From an uncultured Pirellulaceae bacterium (lineage in GTDB: Bacteria > Planctomycetota > Planctomycetia > Pirellulales > Pirellulaceae), in the NCBI GenBank assembly GCA_938040995.1, contig CALHZT010000284.1, forward strand, positions 1 through 33,687: 33,687 nucleotides of DNA. Reading direction: 5' to 3'. Positions 17,546 through 26,479 of this stretch are shown one piece after another (the first letter of the stretch is position 1; the number at the start of each line of letters is the position of its first letter). The position numbers and the translations under genes were made by a program. The notes under the pieces were generated by a model. The model was given only the letters and a program-made list of their open reading frames with translations. It had not been told where the DNA came from and made no database searches.

Positions 17546-18964
17546 TCAATCTTCAGCACGAGATCCGTCGCCACACATCATCACAATTTTTGGATGGAAC
17601 GCTCCAACGGTGTCCACCAGATCTGCCTGAGCCGCCATGACCGATTGAATATTCTTGTATGCACCGGGGACTTCGTCCAAACCACCGGCCAACAAACGCA
17701 CATTGCGCTCTTTCAAATAGTCATCCCACATGTGCCAACGGAACTTGTTCTTGGCTGCTGATCGGGACATACACCGCCCTGCCCCATGCGACGCCGAATT
17801 GACACTGTCGGCATTCCCCCTGCCGCGAACGATGAACGCCGGGTCGGCCATATTGCCCGGAATCACACCGAGCTCGCCCTTATGAGCCGGCGTCGCGCCC
17901 TTGCGATGCACAATGACATTCCGGTCTCCCAATCGTTCTTTCCACGCAAAGTTGTGATGATTCTCGACGGTCGCAATCGCTCTGGCTCCGGCCAACCGGG
18001 TCACGGAGCGGTGAATCACTTCGTGGTTCGCGGCGGCGTATCGCCCCATCAGGTTCATCGCCAACCAGTACTCCTGCCCGGCTTCGGAATTGAGATCCAG
18101 CCAGGCGAGATTCTTCATACCCGCCTTACGGTACTTCTCCGGCAGTCGTTTTTGAGCGATCTCCGTGTAGCGACGACAAACTGCGGCACCTGCCCCGCGA
18201 CTGCCACTATGCGACAGTAACCCGACGTAGCGCCCTGCCTTGATATCCAGGTCGTCGGCGGGCAATTCTACCAGCCCCCATTCCACAAAATGGTTTCCCG
18301 AGCCGCTGGTTCCAAGTTGCGTCCACGCGCGATCACGCATCTGGCGGGTTACGGCCGAGACGGTCCAGTCCTCATCCATCACACGATGATTGCGGGGCTT
18401 GAGCGTACTTGATCGCTGCCAACCTTTCCCGGCACCGAAGAGTGTTCCTTTCTCGATGGCTGTATCCAGCTCGCGACACTCGTGCTTCTCATTCCGCTCA
18501 AGCAATCCCGGATCGAGATCGGTAATCGTCAGTCGCATGCGGCAGGCAATGTCGACTCCAACAGCGTAGGGCACGACTGCATTTTCGCACGCCAAAACGC
18601 CGCCAATCGGCAACCCGTAACCGTAGTGCGCATCCGGCATCAAAGCGGCTGCGGTGGCGATCGGCAGCCGACAAGCCGCCGCCATTTGCTGGCGGGCCCC
18701 GTCTTCGATTTCGTCACCCCATTGTCGATACTCGATCGGGTCTCCCGGTGCCGGTTTCGCACGATCCTTGATGATCGCCGCCGCGAGGGGCCCGAAAATC
18801 TTGTGTCGGGCGTACGATTCCGGGTCCGCAGCGACTGCAGGAATCAGCTTCTTCGGCTTGATTTGGCGCAGCTTGCGATTCCTCGCGGCCGCGTGCAGGC
18901 AATCCACTGCGACAGCGACGCAGTCGGCGGGGACACCCAGACTGAGCAGCTGTTTCTTGTTCAT
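17546..18964 (-). CDS. rtcB: RtcB RNA-splicing ligase
   Basis: 472 residues. RtcB joins 2',3'-cyclic phosphate or 3'-phosphate RNA ends to 5'-hydroxyl ends using GTP and Mn2+. All metal and guanylylation residues are visible: Cys141 in VGVDIACRMR, His225 in GSGNHFVEWG, His252 in LLSHSGSRG, His314 in AANHEVIHR, and the guanylylated His393 in SHGAGRCMSR. PDAHYGYGLPIGGV and GVIPGNMADPAFIVRG are also standard. No archease or RtcA gene is adjacent, and the neighbour on the other side is an unrelated divergent gene 64 bp away. A function in RNA repair is likely; a specific target cannot be inferred here. The start ATG at 18964 gives the family N-terminus. Confidence 0.95.
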   Translation of the reverse strand: MNKKQLLSLGVPADCVAVAVDCLHAAARNRKLRQIKPKKLIPAVAADPESYARHKIFGPLAAAIIKDRAKPAPGDPIEYRQWGDEIEDGARQQMAAACRLPIATAAALMPDAHYGYGLPIGGVLACENAVVPYAVGVDIACRMRLTITDLDPGLLERNEKHECRELDTAIEKGTLFGAGKGWQRSSTLKPRNHRVMDEDWTVSAVTRQMRDRAWTQLGTSGSGNHFVEWGLVELPADDLDIKAGRYVGLLSHSGSRGAGAAVCRRYTEIAQKRLPEKYRKAGMKNLAWLDLNSEAGQEYWLAMNLMGRYAAANHEVIHRSVTRLAGARAIATVENHHNFAWKERLGDRNVIVHRKGATPAHKGELGVIPGNMADPAFIVRGRGNADSVNSASHGAGRCMSRSAAKNKFRWHMWDDYLKERNVRLLAGGLDEVPGAYKNIQSVMAAQADLVDTVGAFHPKIVMMCGDGSRAED

Positions 18965-19028
18965 CGTATTCCCTCGTTTGCGCTAATCCAGTCGCCGGGT
19001 AGTATGTATCTCGTTCGCAACAAGACAA

Positions 19029-19826
19029 ATGTCAAGTGAGACTGTCATGATAAAGGTACGAGTCGACGACAACAGCGGTACCATTGAACTTGCCCGCCCT
19101 GATCGTCGAAATGCTCTTTCGCGGAGCATGATCCAGCAACTTCGGCAGGCATTTACTGACTTGCACCAGGAGAAGAAGGTTCGCGCCGTTATCATGACGG
19201 GGAGCGAAAAATGCTTCTGTGCCGGGATGGATTTGCATGAAATGCATGCGACTTCCAATGGTGAAGAGTCTGCCGCTCAGCAACAATGGCACAGCGACGC
19301 GATGGCGTATCGCGACCTCATTCTGCAGATGCTTCGCTTTCCCAAACCGGTTATCGCAGCCATCAACGGACCCGCGATTGGCGGTGGAGCCGGACTTGTC
19401 TGCGCTTCCGATATTGTCGTCGCTGGCAACTCGGCAACCTTTGGCGTTCCAGCGACGAGGCGAGGCCTTGTGGCAGGGATGGTGGTGCCCCTCGTGGTGT
19501 TTCGCATCGGTTCGGGTCAAGCCGCCAATCTCATGCTGTCGGCAAAAACGATTCATGCAGCCGAAGCATTCCGGCTGAATCTGTTTCACGAAACCGTCGA
19601 CGATCAGCAAGTATGGGTGCGTGCGCATCAAGTCGCCGGTGAATGCGCCGAAGGAGCCGCCGAAGCTGTCGCGCTGACGAAGCGGATGCTGAATGAGCAC
19701 ATTGGCGAGCAGTTGATGACGATGCTTACGACGGGAGCCGCAGTGACTGCGACTTCGAAAACAACCGAAGCCGCGAGGGAAGGCATGGCTGCGTTCGTGG
19801 AGAAACGCGAACCGAATTGGCCGTAA
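19029..19826 (+). CDS. Enoyl-CoA hydratase/isomerase family protein
   Basis: 265 residues, crotonase fold, acting on acyl-CoA thioesters. The oxyanion-hole segments are CFCAGMDLHEM (about 62-72) and INGPAIGGGAGLVCASD (about 112-128). ARPDRRNALSRSM and a TFGVPATRRGLVAGM segment follow the family pattern. In true hydratases the last segment normally carries a catalytic Glu directly after the Pro; here it is Ala-Thr, so hydratase chemistry is doubtful and another crotonase reaction (isomerase, thioesterase, lyase) is possible. It is divergent from rtcB across 64 bp. An alternative start at the Met at residue 7 is possible. Family membership is firm; the reaction is not. Confidence 0.87.
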   Translation: MSSETVMIKVRVDDNSGTIELARPDRRNALSRSMIQQLRQAFTDLHQEKKVRAVIMTGSEKCFCAGMDLHEMHATSNGEESAAQQQWHSDAMAYRDLILQMLRFPKPVIAAINGPAIGGGAGLVCASDIVVAGNSATFGVPATRRGLVAGMVVPLVVFRIGSGQAANLMLSAKTIHAAEAFRLNLFHETVDDQQVWVRAHQVAGECAEGAAEAVALTKRMLNEHIGEQLMTMLTTGAAVTATSKTTEAAREGMAAFVEKREPNWP

Positions 19827-19839
19827 AATCCGCCGTATT

Positions 19840-19866
19840 AAAGGGACTCGTAGCCTCGTCCACTAC
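19840..19866 (+). repeat. Copy of a dispersed 27-bp intergenic element
   Basis: It matches 15166-15192 with two differences. It lies in the 63-bp gap between convergent genes. On the minus strand its GGAC...GTCC hairpin is followed by CTTTAA, so it could help end transcription of the PQQ gene. Confidence 0.7.
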
Positions 19867-19889
19867 CAAAAATCGAGCCAGCTGGAACG

Positions 19890-22800
19890 CTATTCTTCTT
19901 CCGGTTCCGCTTCCGGTTTGTCCACCTTTTCTGACTCAGCAGCCTTGTCCGATTCGGTTGACTCTTCATCGGCCGGTTTTTCATCGGCATCATCATCAGG
20001 ACTGGCATCTGTCGCTTTGGATTCGTCCACATTCATTTTTGAGATCGGATCGGCATTCCACTTGGCGAATGCCTTCTTTCGCTCCTCGTCGTTCAAAAAA
20101 CCTTTGGCGTTCATGCCTTTCATACCCCGGTTATCATGAATCGGCACGCCGTAATCTTCCAGTTTCTTCTCGTGGAGCAAAATGAGAGCGGCAAGCGCCA
20201 TGTCCCGAACCTGTAACTGGTAGCTACGTCTCTGCTCATCACGGTGAGTCTGAATCACGGCATCATCTTCGAGTATTGACACGAGCAGCGGGGCGTCTTC
20301 CATACTCTTTTCCTCAAGGATGACATTCACAGCCTGAGCAATGTAATGTCGTGAGCTGCTCTTGCCGCCTTTCTTCAATAGGCTTCGTGCGAGTGGCAAC
20401 TTTGATTCCAGGTCGAATCTTTGCGCCAAGCTCAAAAGCGTGTAATCACCAGAATCCAGATTCTGATCCGCAAGCGCGGAAACGGCTCGCTTGAGCCCAT
20501 CGGATGTACCTTCAGTAGTAAGCGCTTGCCGGGCAGCCGCATGATTGAACAAGCCGCATACCTGTGTCAGCCAGCTTTTCTGACTGAGCAAAGGCTCGCG
20601 CAAATCCTTGCTCGTCGTCAGGAGCGCCATGGCAAGCGTGGTACCAACGCTCGCCTGCTGCTGATTGCGCATATCCGCAATGACCTTGCTCATACGGTCC
20701 CTTACAAGCACCACAACTTTTCCGGAATCGCGTCCAAGCTGGTCAAAGAGGACGCGCTCTTCCCGATATGCCAAAGCGTAGAGTTTCCTGCTTTCCGATT
20801 TGTCTTTCAAAATGCTTTTGAACTCGCTCCACCCAGGCAAGTCGCCTTTGCCAGCGAGAAACGAATTGACGCGTTCCGTTAACTGATCTGAATCAATAAT
20901 TCCCAACACGACGCGGCAACGATGTTGGATCTCCAGATCCAGGTCGCCGAGACCATTCTCGATGGCGACTCTTGCTTTCTCGCCCAGCCGTTCGAGTGAC
21001 CGTTGTGCTTCTTCACGCTCACGAAATGAGTCACTACCAAGCTCCGCAACGAGTTGGGTTGGATCAGGTTCCGGCTGGCCAGATTCCTCTGCCAGGTCGT
21101 TCCCATCCTTACTTTCGTCTGCCTGCGGATCAATCTGCTCCTCCGCTTGATGGAATGCCAAAGACCATGCAGCGACACCGCGTGGTGACTGGGAAACCAG
21201 AATATCACGCGATGCACCAAGGTTGCCCAGCCGCTCGTGGACGGGAAAACTCCGGGTCATGCCACTGTTCAAATCAACGACACCGATTTCCTTCGAAGCC
21301 GTCGGTACAAAATAGAGATCGCCGACCCGGGCACCGCGGCCACAGACGACACCGAGCGAAGGGACCGTGACGACTTTTCCTCCCCACAACCTTTCACCTG
21401 TTTGCAAATCAAGCTTTGCAATCCGTGTCTTTGACGAGACAAGGACATAGTCGTTTGCTATCTCGGCGAGACTCCATCCTGCGACCCCTTCTTTTGACCA
21501 TCTGACACGACCGTCCGTCGCGTCCAGACAGGAAAGCTTTCCGTCACGCAACAAGATACAACTCTGGCTACCGCAAATCATTTGCTGCTCTTTGGTGAGC
21601 AGCTCTTCAAGCTTCCCCTCAACGATGTCGCGGGTGCCCGTCGGATCGCGCATCATCCGGTAATGATCGTTTCGATTGTGAGGCAAGATGCGCAACGGCG
21701 ACTTGTCTGTTGCGACACTGTCACCCTCTCCCTCTATGCGATGTTCGGCGGAATTGTGGACCCATGCGATCATGCGATCCCTGACATCCACGGCAATCAG
21801 AGAACCCAACACGTCCATGACCGCGGTGTCACCAACAAGCCAGAATGGGATCGGTCTCAGTCTCTCAGCAAATCGAAGGTAGGTACCGACCGTTGCTGCT
21901 TCGGTAACGATCGGTTGAGCCCAAACGACCTCCCCTGATTTCTTGTCGCTTAAATGAAGGGACAGATCCCCCTTCTCTCTTACAAGGAACGCAAGGTAGT
22001 CACCGGACTCGCAGACCCGCGAAGAGACAAACGCGAGTGATTCCTTCGTGGACTTTTCCGCTTCGTCTTTTGACTTGCGTGGTTGCTGCAACCAGTCGAG
22101 AGCTCCTTCCCGCGCCAAGTTGACGGCGACCAGTCGATTTTGTTCGAGCTTCTGATCTACCTGCACACCACCGAGCATTCGGGAACGCATCAGTCGGTCA
22201 TTGGTAATAAACTTGAGGGAATCTTGCCATTTGTCCAACAGAAACAACTGGTCACCGACGACGGACATACTCGAGGACAGCTCGTCGAGCCAAATCTGCT
22301 GAAGAACGACTCTCCCCTGAACGGTAAGAAACTCCTGCTCTTCAGATTGCGTCCGCATGCCAACGCGTTTTTGCACTGTCGATTTTGTGGTGAGCTTGCC
22401 GGTCTTTTCTTTCTTTTCGATGGAAGAGTATTGCCAGACTTTCTTGCCTCCCTTTGCATCAATCGCCATCACTTTTTTTCCCGCCCGTGCCACGACGTAA
22501 TCAGACGTCACGATGGGGCGCAGCGCCTGCATGCGCCCGTCGCTCTCGAACTGAGCCGTTAACCGCTCGACAAATCGCAGCCATTCCGGCGACTCAGACA
22601 GATCACTTGTCCACGCCGATGCCAGCTCGAGCGTCGCCAGATCCACTGCTTCGTTTTCGTTTGATGCGGTGGCGAACTGTCCAACAAGATGGTCGTCCAT
22701 CCATGCCGAAATCTGCTCGATGTCAGTGACCCATGCGACTTCTTTACCGGCGAGCGTTACCGATTTTGGCGAGTTCGCCGACTGGTGCAACTTACGAAGA

Positions 22801-23411
22801 ACCTGGACGGCTCGTTCTCTCTGTCCGTTTTGCAATTCGGCATTGGCCGTCAAAATTGACAATTCTGGCTGGAACTCCGGCGCCATAACCTGAAGCTCCG
22901 CAAGTTGCCGCAGTCGTTTGACTGCCGACTCTGGAGCCCCCTGATCAATCCAGTATCGGGCGGAAAGAATAGCCGCCTTGGCAGCCGCACGTGTCCCGTA
23001 GTAATCCCTTGCCACCCGATCCACGTCGCGAAAATCATTCGCCGTGATCGCAGTGGTGAGCGCTGCTTTGGCTTCTTCTCCCATTCGCAGTTCATGCGAC
23101 TGAAGACCGTCGGCGGACAGCTTCTGAAGTTCACGGAACGCCAGACTTTTCAGACCGGCCGATTCCCCCTTAACGAAGCTGTCGGATTCGACATTGATCA
23201 ACTCCTGCAGCAGAGGCAATCCAACATCAAACTCTTCCGACTGAATCGACTCACGACACCGCTTCAGCTTTTGCTGCTGCTCTCGCGGTGCGAAAACAAA
23301 CGACTCTTCTTTTTCCTCGGGCTGCTTCCCGCTTGGCCCAAGATTAAATTGAGCACTAACGCCAAACGTCAGGTGAAGAACCAGCAACGATACAACAGAA
23401 AACCAGCGCAT
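19890..23411 (-). CDS. Very large exported PQQ-propeller protein
   Basis: About 1173 residues. The start at 23411 gives the signal peptide MRWFSVVSLLVLHLTFGVSA and has GGAG 8-11 nt upstream; an in-frame ATG at 23441 would only add a charged leader. The N-terminal part (about 30-260) is helical with repeat-like pairs. The central part (about 290-760) has PQQ/quinoprotein-type beta-propeller blades: ARAGKKVMAIDAKGGKKVWQ, LSCLDATDGRVRWSKEG and IAKLDLQTGERLWGG. A helical C-terminal region (about 790-1130) follows. The tail is strongly acidic low complexity (about 1130 to the end). BamB-like propellers often act as scaffolds at the outer membrane or bind PQQ; no dehydrogenase active site was seen. 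Function is unknown, and the envelope location is inferred. Confidence 0.85.
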   Translation of the reverse strand: MRWFSVVSLLVLHLTFGVSAQFNLGPSGKQPEEKEESFVFAPREQQQKLKRCRESIQSEEFDVGLPLLQELINVESDSFVKGESAGLKSLAFRELQKLSADGLQSHELRMGEEAKAALTTAITANDFRDVDRVARDYYGTRAAAKAAILSARYWIDQGAPESAVKRLRQLAELQVMAPEFQPELSILTANAELQNGQRERAVQVLRKLHQSANSPKSVTLAGKEVAWVTDIEQISAWMDDHLVGQFATASNENEAVDLATLELASAWTSDLSESPEWLRFVERLTAQFESDGRMQALRPIVTSDYVVARAGKKVMAIDAKGGKKVWQYSSIEKKEKTGKLTTKSTVQKRVGMRTQSEEQEFLTVQGRVVLQQIWLDELSSSMSVVGDQLFLLDKWQDSLKFITNDRLMRSRMLGGVQVDQKLEQNRLVAVNLAREGALDWLQQPRKSKDEAEKSTKESLAFVSSRVCESGDYLAFLVREKGDLSLHLSDKKSGEVVWAQPIVTEAATVGTYLRFAERLRPIPFWLVGDTAVMDVLGSLIAVDVRDRMIAWVHNSAEHRIEGEGDSVATDKSPLRILPHNRNDHYRMMRDPTGTRDIVEGKLEELLTKEQQMICGSQSCILLRDGKLSCLDATDGRVRWSKEGVAGWSLAEIANDYVLVSSKTRIAKLDLQTGERLWGGKVVTVPSLGVVCGRGARVGDLYFVPTASKEIGVVDLNSGMTRSFPVHERLGNLGASRDILVSQSPRGVAAWSLAFHQAEEQIDPQADESKDGNDLAEESGQPEPDPTQLVAELGSDSFREREEAQRSLERLGEKARVAIENGLGDLDLEIQHRCRVVLGIIDSDQLTERVNSFLAGKGDLPGWSEFKSILKDKSESRKLYALAYREERVLFDQLGRDSGKVVVLVRDRMSKVIADMRNQQQASVGTTLAMALLTTSKDLREPLLSQKSWLTQVCGLFNHAAARQALTTEGTSDGLKRAVSALADQNLDSGDYTLLSLAQRFDLESKLPLARSLLKKGGKSSSRHYIAQAVNVILEEKSMEDAPLLVSILEDDAVIQTHRDEQRRSYQLQVRDMALAALILLHEKKLEDYGVPIHDNRGMKGMNAKGFLNDEERKKAFAKWNADPISKMNVDESKATDASPDDDADEKPADEESTESDKAAESEKVDKPEAEPEEE

Positions 23412-23609
23412 CTGACGTCTCCGCTCTTGTGGTAAAACCAATCACTACCACTTTATCTGCGTGCATTGGTTAGTGTCAAACTTCTACGGCAAGCCGTAGG
23501 ACATCGCAGGACATACAATTGCGCAGACAACCGTAAAATCGGCCACGACAACTGGAAACAGCAGCGCCGCCACGACCACCTATTACGCAGCTTGTCATTT
23601 ACCGTTCGA

Positions 23610-24368
23610 ATGAGCCCCCCAATGGACGAGACATCAAATTCAACCGAAGTACGTGCAAGCACCCGCGGGTGGACTTTTACGATCAGTGACTTGTTCATCG
23701 CTTCTTTGTTCTCGGCGATTCTTTTTGCCATGAACAAAGTCAAGATTGCGTCTGATTTAGCACCAAACGCATTCAGTTTGGCACTGTTTGTCCCGCAGAG
23801 CCTTGTACATGGGTTTTGCCTTGCCGCAATCGCGAGAATCATCCGAACGGAAAACTCACCAGGATGGGCATCAAGGTTACGTCACCCCGGTCACTGGATA
23901 CTTATTCAATCGCTTCTCTGGATGGCTTTTGTTTTCGCCACGTTCTTCCCCCATCTGCTGTTCCCGGAATGGAGGTCCTACGAGGCGTTTCAAGTTGCGA
24001 GATATGCAAACGCAACGAGCGGCATCACATTCCTGATTGTGTGCACAGTCGCCGCGTGGCGAATGGAAACACGATGGCGCGTCTTCTTTATGATCCTGGC
24101 GACTCATGCATTACTCGATGTAGCTGAACAGTTTTCCAGCTCGCGCACGTCGCTTGTGTACGACCCACGCCTGATGCAGGCCGCGAGATTGACGAACCTG
24201 CTTGCGACGGGATGGTTGATTTACGTTCTCGTCGTCGATTACCGCAAGAAGATTGCACGTGACTGGATGCATTGGGCGGGAGTCGGCGGTTGGCTGTTCC
24301 TGTTCGCTGTCGAGTTTGCAATCTTGCAGTTGACGTCCATGTACTACTCGGTGATTTGGCAACCGTAG
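23610..24368 (+). CDS. Multi-pass membrane protein of unknown function
   Basis: About 252 residues from the ATG at 23610 (another lies at 23622). Upstream in-frame codons are rich in Arg/His and read as noncoding. The short hydrophilic N-terminus is followed by about five or six hydrophobic helices, for example FTISDLFIASLFSAILFAM, FSLALFVPQSLVHGFCLAAI, WILIQSLLWMAFVFATFFPH, ITFLIVCTVAAW, LLATGWLIYVLVV and WLFLFAVEFAILQL. No conserved catalytic or transport motif is visible. It starts about 200 bp from the divergent PQQ-repeat gene. I do not recognise the family. Confidence 0.75.
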   Translation: MSPPMDETSNSTEVRASTRGWTFTISDLFIASLFSAILFAMNKVKIASDLAPNAFSLALFVPQSLVHGFCLAAIARIIRTENSPGWASRLRHPGHWILIQSLLWMAFVFATFFPHLLFPEWRSYEAFQVARYANATSGITFLIVCTVAAWRMETRWRVFFMILATHALLDVAEQFSSSRTSLVYDPRLMQAARLTNLLATGWLIYVLVVDYRKKIARDWMHWAGVGGWLFLFAVEFAILQLTSMYYSVIWQP

Positions 24369-24550
24369 GAGACGACCGTACTACGAACGCCGGCCTTCGC
24401 TCTTGAGCGCGAGCAGTACCCGAAGGATCGTTCGGGAAATTACTGCCAGATCTTCCTCCCGGGAAAGACGGCGCAGGCGGGAATCCATTGAATCGGATTG
24501 GCTCTTCGATGCCGGGAAAGACGTTGAGCGTTAATACGCTTCGAGTGGGT

Positions 24551-24594
24551 CCCCGCGTTCGCGGGGAAGACGGACTTAGGCGCCTAAGGCCGTC
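24551..24594. repeat. Two adjacent strong palindromes between convergent genes
   Basis: CCCCGC (24551-24556) pairs with GCGGGG (24561-24566) around GTTC. Next comes a 26-bp near-perfect palindrome (24569-24594) with one A/G mismatch, centred on CTTAGGCGCCTAAG. They sit in the 285-bp gap between the convergent membrane-protein gene and msrB. They may end transcription from both sides, although no U-tract is evident. The word GGGAAAGACG or a close variant recurs ending at 24470, 24523 and 24572. Confidence 0.65.
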
Positions 24595-24653
24595 AATTGA
24601 GTCGTCATGAACGGAGATTCGACACTAATTGATCGACCGATCCTAAGCCGTTT

Positions 24654-25292
24654 TCAGTTCGCTTTTTCAGACGAATCCGACATCGCGACGGCATCGAAGA
24701 GGTGAGCGAATTTGCCAAGGTTGTTGCTCTCTAATTGGCTCGTCGAAACGAATCGTAAGGATGCCGAGTTGATGCAATATCTTAGACCAGTCGAACTTGG
24801 GCCATCATTAAATACGTGCCCCAGATGCGAGTCAGCCATGCGCGAGCGAACTTCAGTTCGAGTTGCATAAAGCTTGCGATCTACCTTTTCGACGATATTC
24901 TCGTCGTCAATCGGCCTGGAGAACGAAGGCCAACCGGTCCCTGAGTCAAACTTGTCTTTCGAGCTGAATAGTGGTTCGCCCGAGACAATATCAACGTAGA
25001 TGCCTTGTTCGTGATTGTCCCAGTATTCGTTCTGAAATGGTGGTTCGGTGCCGTCGTTCTGAGTAACGTAGTACTGCATCTTGCTGAGCGACCGTTTTAG
25101 CTCGGCTGTTGACGGCTTGATGAATGTCATCATTTCCTCAGCCATCGCTGGTTCGGAAACGCGATCGGCATCCCCTGGAGGAGATTGAGCTTCGGCGTTT
25201 ACGGTTCGTTGCGAACCAGGAGATCCCATGAATTGCCACGCTATCGCGCCGGCGAGTCCCAGAGTCATCAGTGCAATTTTTTTTCGTTTCAT
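24654..25292 (-). CDS. msrB: Peptide methionine-R-sulfoxide reductase, membrane-anchored or exported
   Basis: 212 residues from the ATG at 25292, preceded by AGGAAAG. It reduces the R epimer of methionine sulfoxide in proteins. An N-terminal hydrophobic segment (about 6-24) implies export or anchoring. The MsrB domain (about 67-190) has [52 protein letters not shown] and the catalytic [11 protein letters not shown] with Cys173. The zinc-binding CxxC pairs of many MsrB proteins are missing ([11 protein letters not shown] instead of a Cys-containing loop), so this is the zinc-free type. It is the last gene of the leftward DUF3179 / thioredoxin-MsrA / msrB group, 177 bp after its upstream neighbour. 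The likely reductant is the thioredoxin domain of that neighbour. Confidence 0.93.
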   Translation of the reverse strand: MKRKKIALMTLGLAGAIAWQFMGSPGSQRTVNAEAQSPPGDADRVSEPAMAEEMMTFIKPSTAELKRSLSKMQYYVTQNDGTEPPFQNEYWDNHEQGIYVDIVSGEPLFSSKDKFDSGTGWPSFSRPIDDENIVEKVDRKLYATRTEVRSRMADSHLGHVFNDGPSSTGLRYCINSASLRFVSTSQLESNNLGKFAHLFDAVAMSDSSEKAN

Positions 25293-25469
25293 CTTTCTTT
25301 CCTGCTCGCTTTGGCGAAACGCGTGCCCTTGGACGAAAGGCGAGTGAGAATCTACCAATAAGAAGACATCGGTGGCCGTAGCGGCTCAAGAACGCAAGTT
25401 GGTAAATTTTATCCGCCGCTCGCCTTCATGCTGACGCCCGGGTGTTTGAGGCCCGACTTACGTATCTTT

Positions 25470-26462
25470 TTACTGAATAAGTTGTCGTTGTTTTGGGCTG
25501 AGCCATTGCAGTGCTGCTTTTATGTCACGCGGCGCGAGGGCATTCAGCTTGGTCAATTGCGTCTCATTTAAATGAGGTAACTTCGTCAGGCGCGGTAGTT
25601 GCCTGAGTTGTCTTTTCTGATCACTTTGCGAAGCCGTTCGATAACTCGAATCCAGCTTGCCCGCCTGGAGTCGTCCCTGGGACTTGCCCTCCTGGGTGTA
25701 CACCTTCTGGGCACACCTGACTTTTTCCGCCTGGGCTGTGAGCTGTTCGAGGCTTATTTGCGACTTGTTGTAGTGAACGAGCGTTACCTCGCGGCCATCC
25801 AGCCATCCCGCCTCGGTCTCAACGACACCATCAATGTTTCCAAGCTGGTACTCGCCGGTCCAGAAGCAGGACATGGCAAATGCCGCCTTGGCGATGTTAC
25901 GAGGATTATTGACGGCAAGGCTTGTCAGGTACTTGGGGACATTGCGTTTCGACATTTTCAGCGCCGATGCCATACGGCCGGCGAGCGCTTCTGTCGTCCA
26001 GACGCGGTCCTTTCGCGGAATAATGTCTTTGCCATCGGGATTCAGGAATCGTACGACCTGGTAGTTCCACGACGGTTCGCGGTACTTCTTCAGGATGTCG
26101 CTGTCTTTGCCTCCCGAGCGGTTGTTGTAAACCAGAACCGGAATGAACTCTGACTCGATGGCTTCGACCAGCAACGGATTGGAAAGCACGGTTTTCCCGA
26201 ACTTTTGACAACCCGAACAACCGGGGACCTCCTGGAACAGTACGAAGACTGGCTTTTTCGTCAGTCGACTGTCAGCCAGCGCTGCATCAAAATCCCGACG
26301 CCAGTTCACCGTGCCGACTTCTACCGGTTGTGAAGGAGTCGCTCTCTTTGCCATTTGTTGGGCTGGTTGTTTCGTCTGTTGGAGTTGAGCAAGGACAGCA
26401 CCCGCCGTAAATGCAACACCTGCGGCAGCAAGTACCAGGTAAGATCGTTTCGTAATTTCCAT
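25470..26462 (-). CDS. Exported thioredoxin-like protein fused to a reduced MsrA-like domain
   Basis: 330 residues from the ATG at 26462, with GAGAGG upstream. A signal sequence, ITKRSYLVLAAAGVAFTAGAVLA, is followed by a thioredoxin-like domain (about 48-180) with FQEVPGCSGCQKFG, the active Cys pair being Cys82/Cys85. From about 190 comes an MsrA-like segment: AMSCFWTGEYQLGNIDGVVETEAGWLDG parallels the GCFWxxE...GVxxxxxGYxxG pattern of methionine-S-sulfoxide reductases, with Cys199 as the catalytic Cys and SSYRTA resembling the later QYRSA. The usual stretch with HaEvV and the HDP motif is missing, so the domain is shortened. Cys250 could be a resolving Cys. The C-terminus is basic. The gap to DUF3179 is 17 bp, so they are co-transcribed. 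The role is probably periplasmic reduction partnered with MsrB; whether the MsrA part is active is uncertain. Confidence 0.82.
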   Translation of the reverse strand: MEITKRSYLVLAAAGVAFTAGAVLAQLQQTKQPAQQMAKRATPSQPVEVGTVNWRRDFDAALADSRLTKKPVFVLFQEVPGCSGCQKFGKTVLSNPLLVEAIESEFIPVLVYNNRSGGKDSDILKKYREPSWNYQVVRFLNPDGKDIIPRKDRVWTTEALAGRMASALKMSKRNVPKYLTSLAVNNPRNIAKAAFAMSCFWTGEYQLGNIDGVVETEAGWLDGREVTLVHYNKSQISLEQLTAQAEKVRCAQKVYTQEGKSQGRLQAGKLDSSYRTASQSDQKRQLRQLPRLTKLPHLNETQLTKLNALAPRDIKAALQWLSPKQRQLIQ

Positions 26463-26479
26463 GTTGCACCTCTCTTTAA

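Noticed and set aside
24461-24572. CRISPR array
   Set aside because: Only one unit forms a good repeat-like hairpin, the other copies share just about ten bases, spacing is irregular (53 and 49), and no cas gene is in the window.
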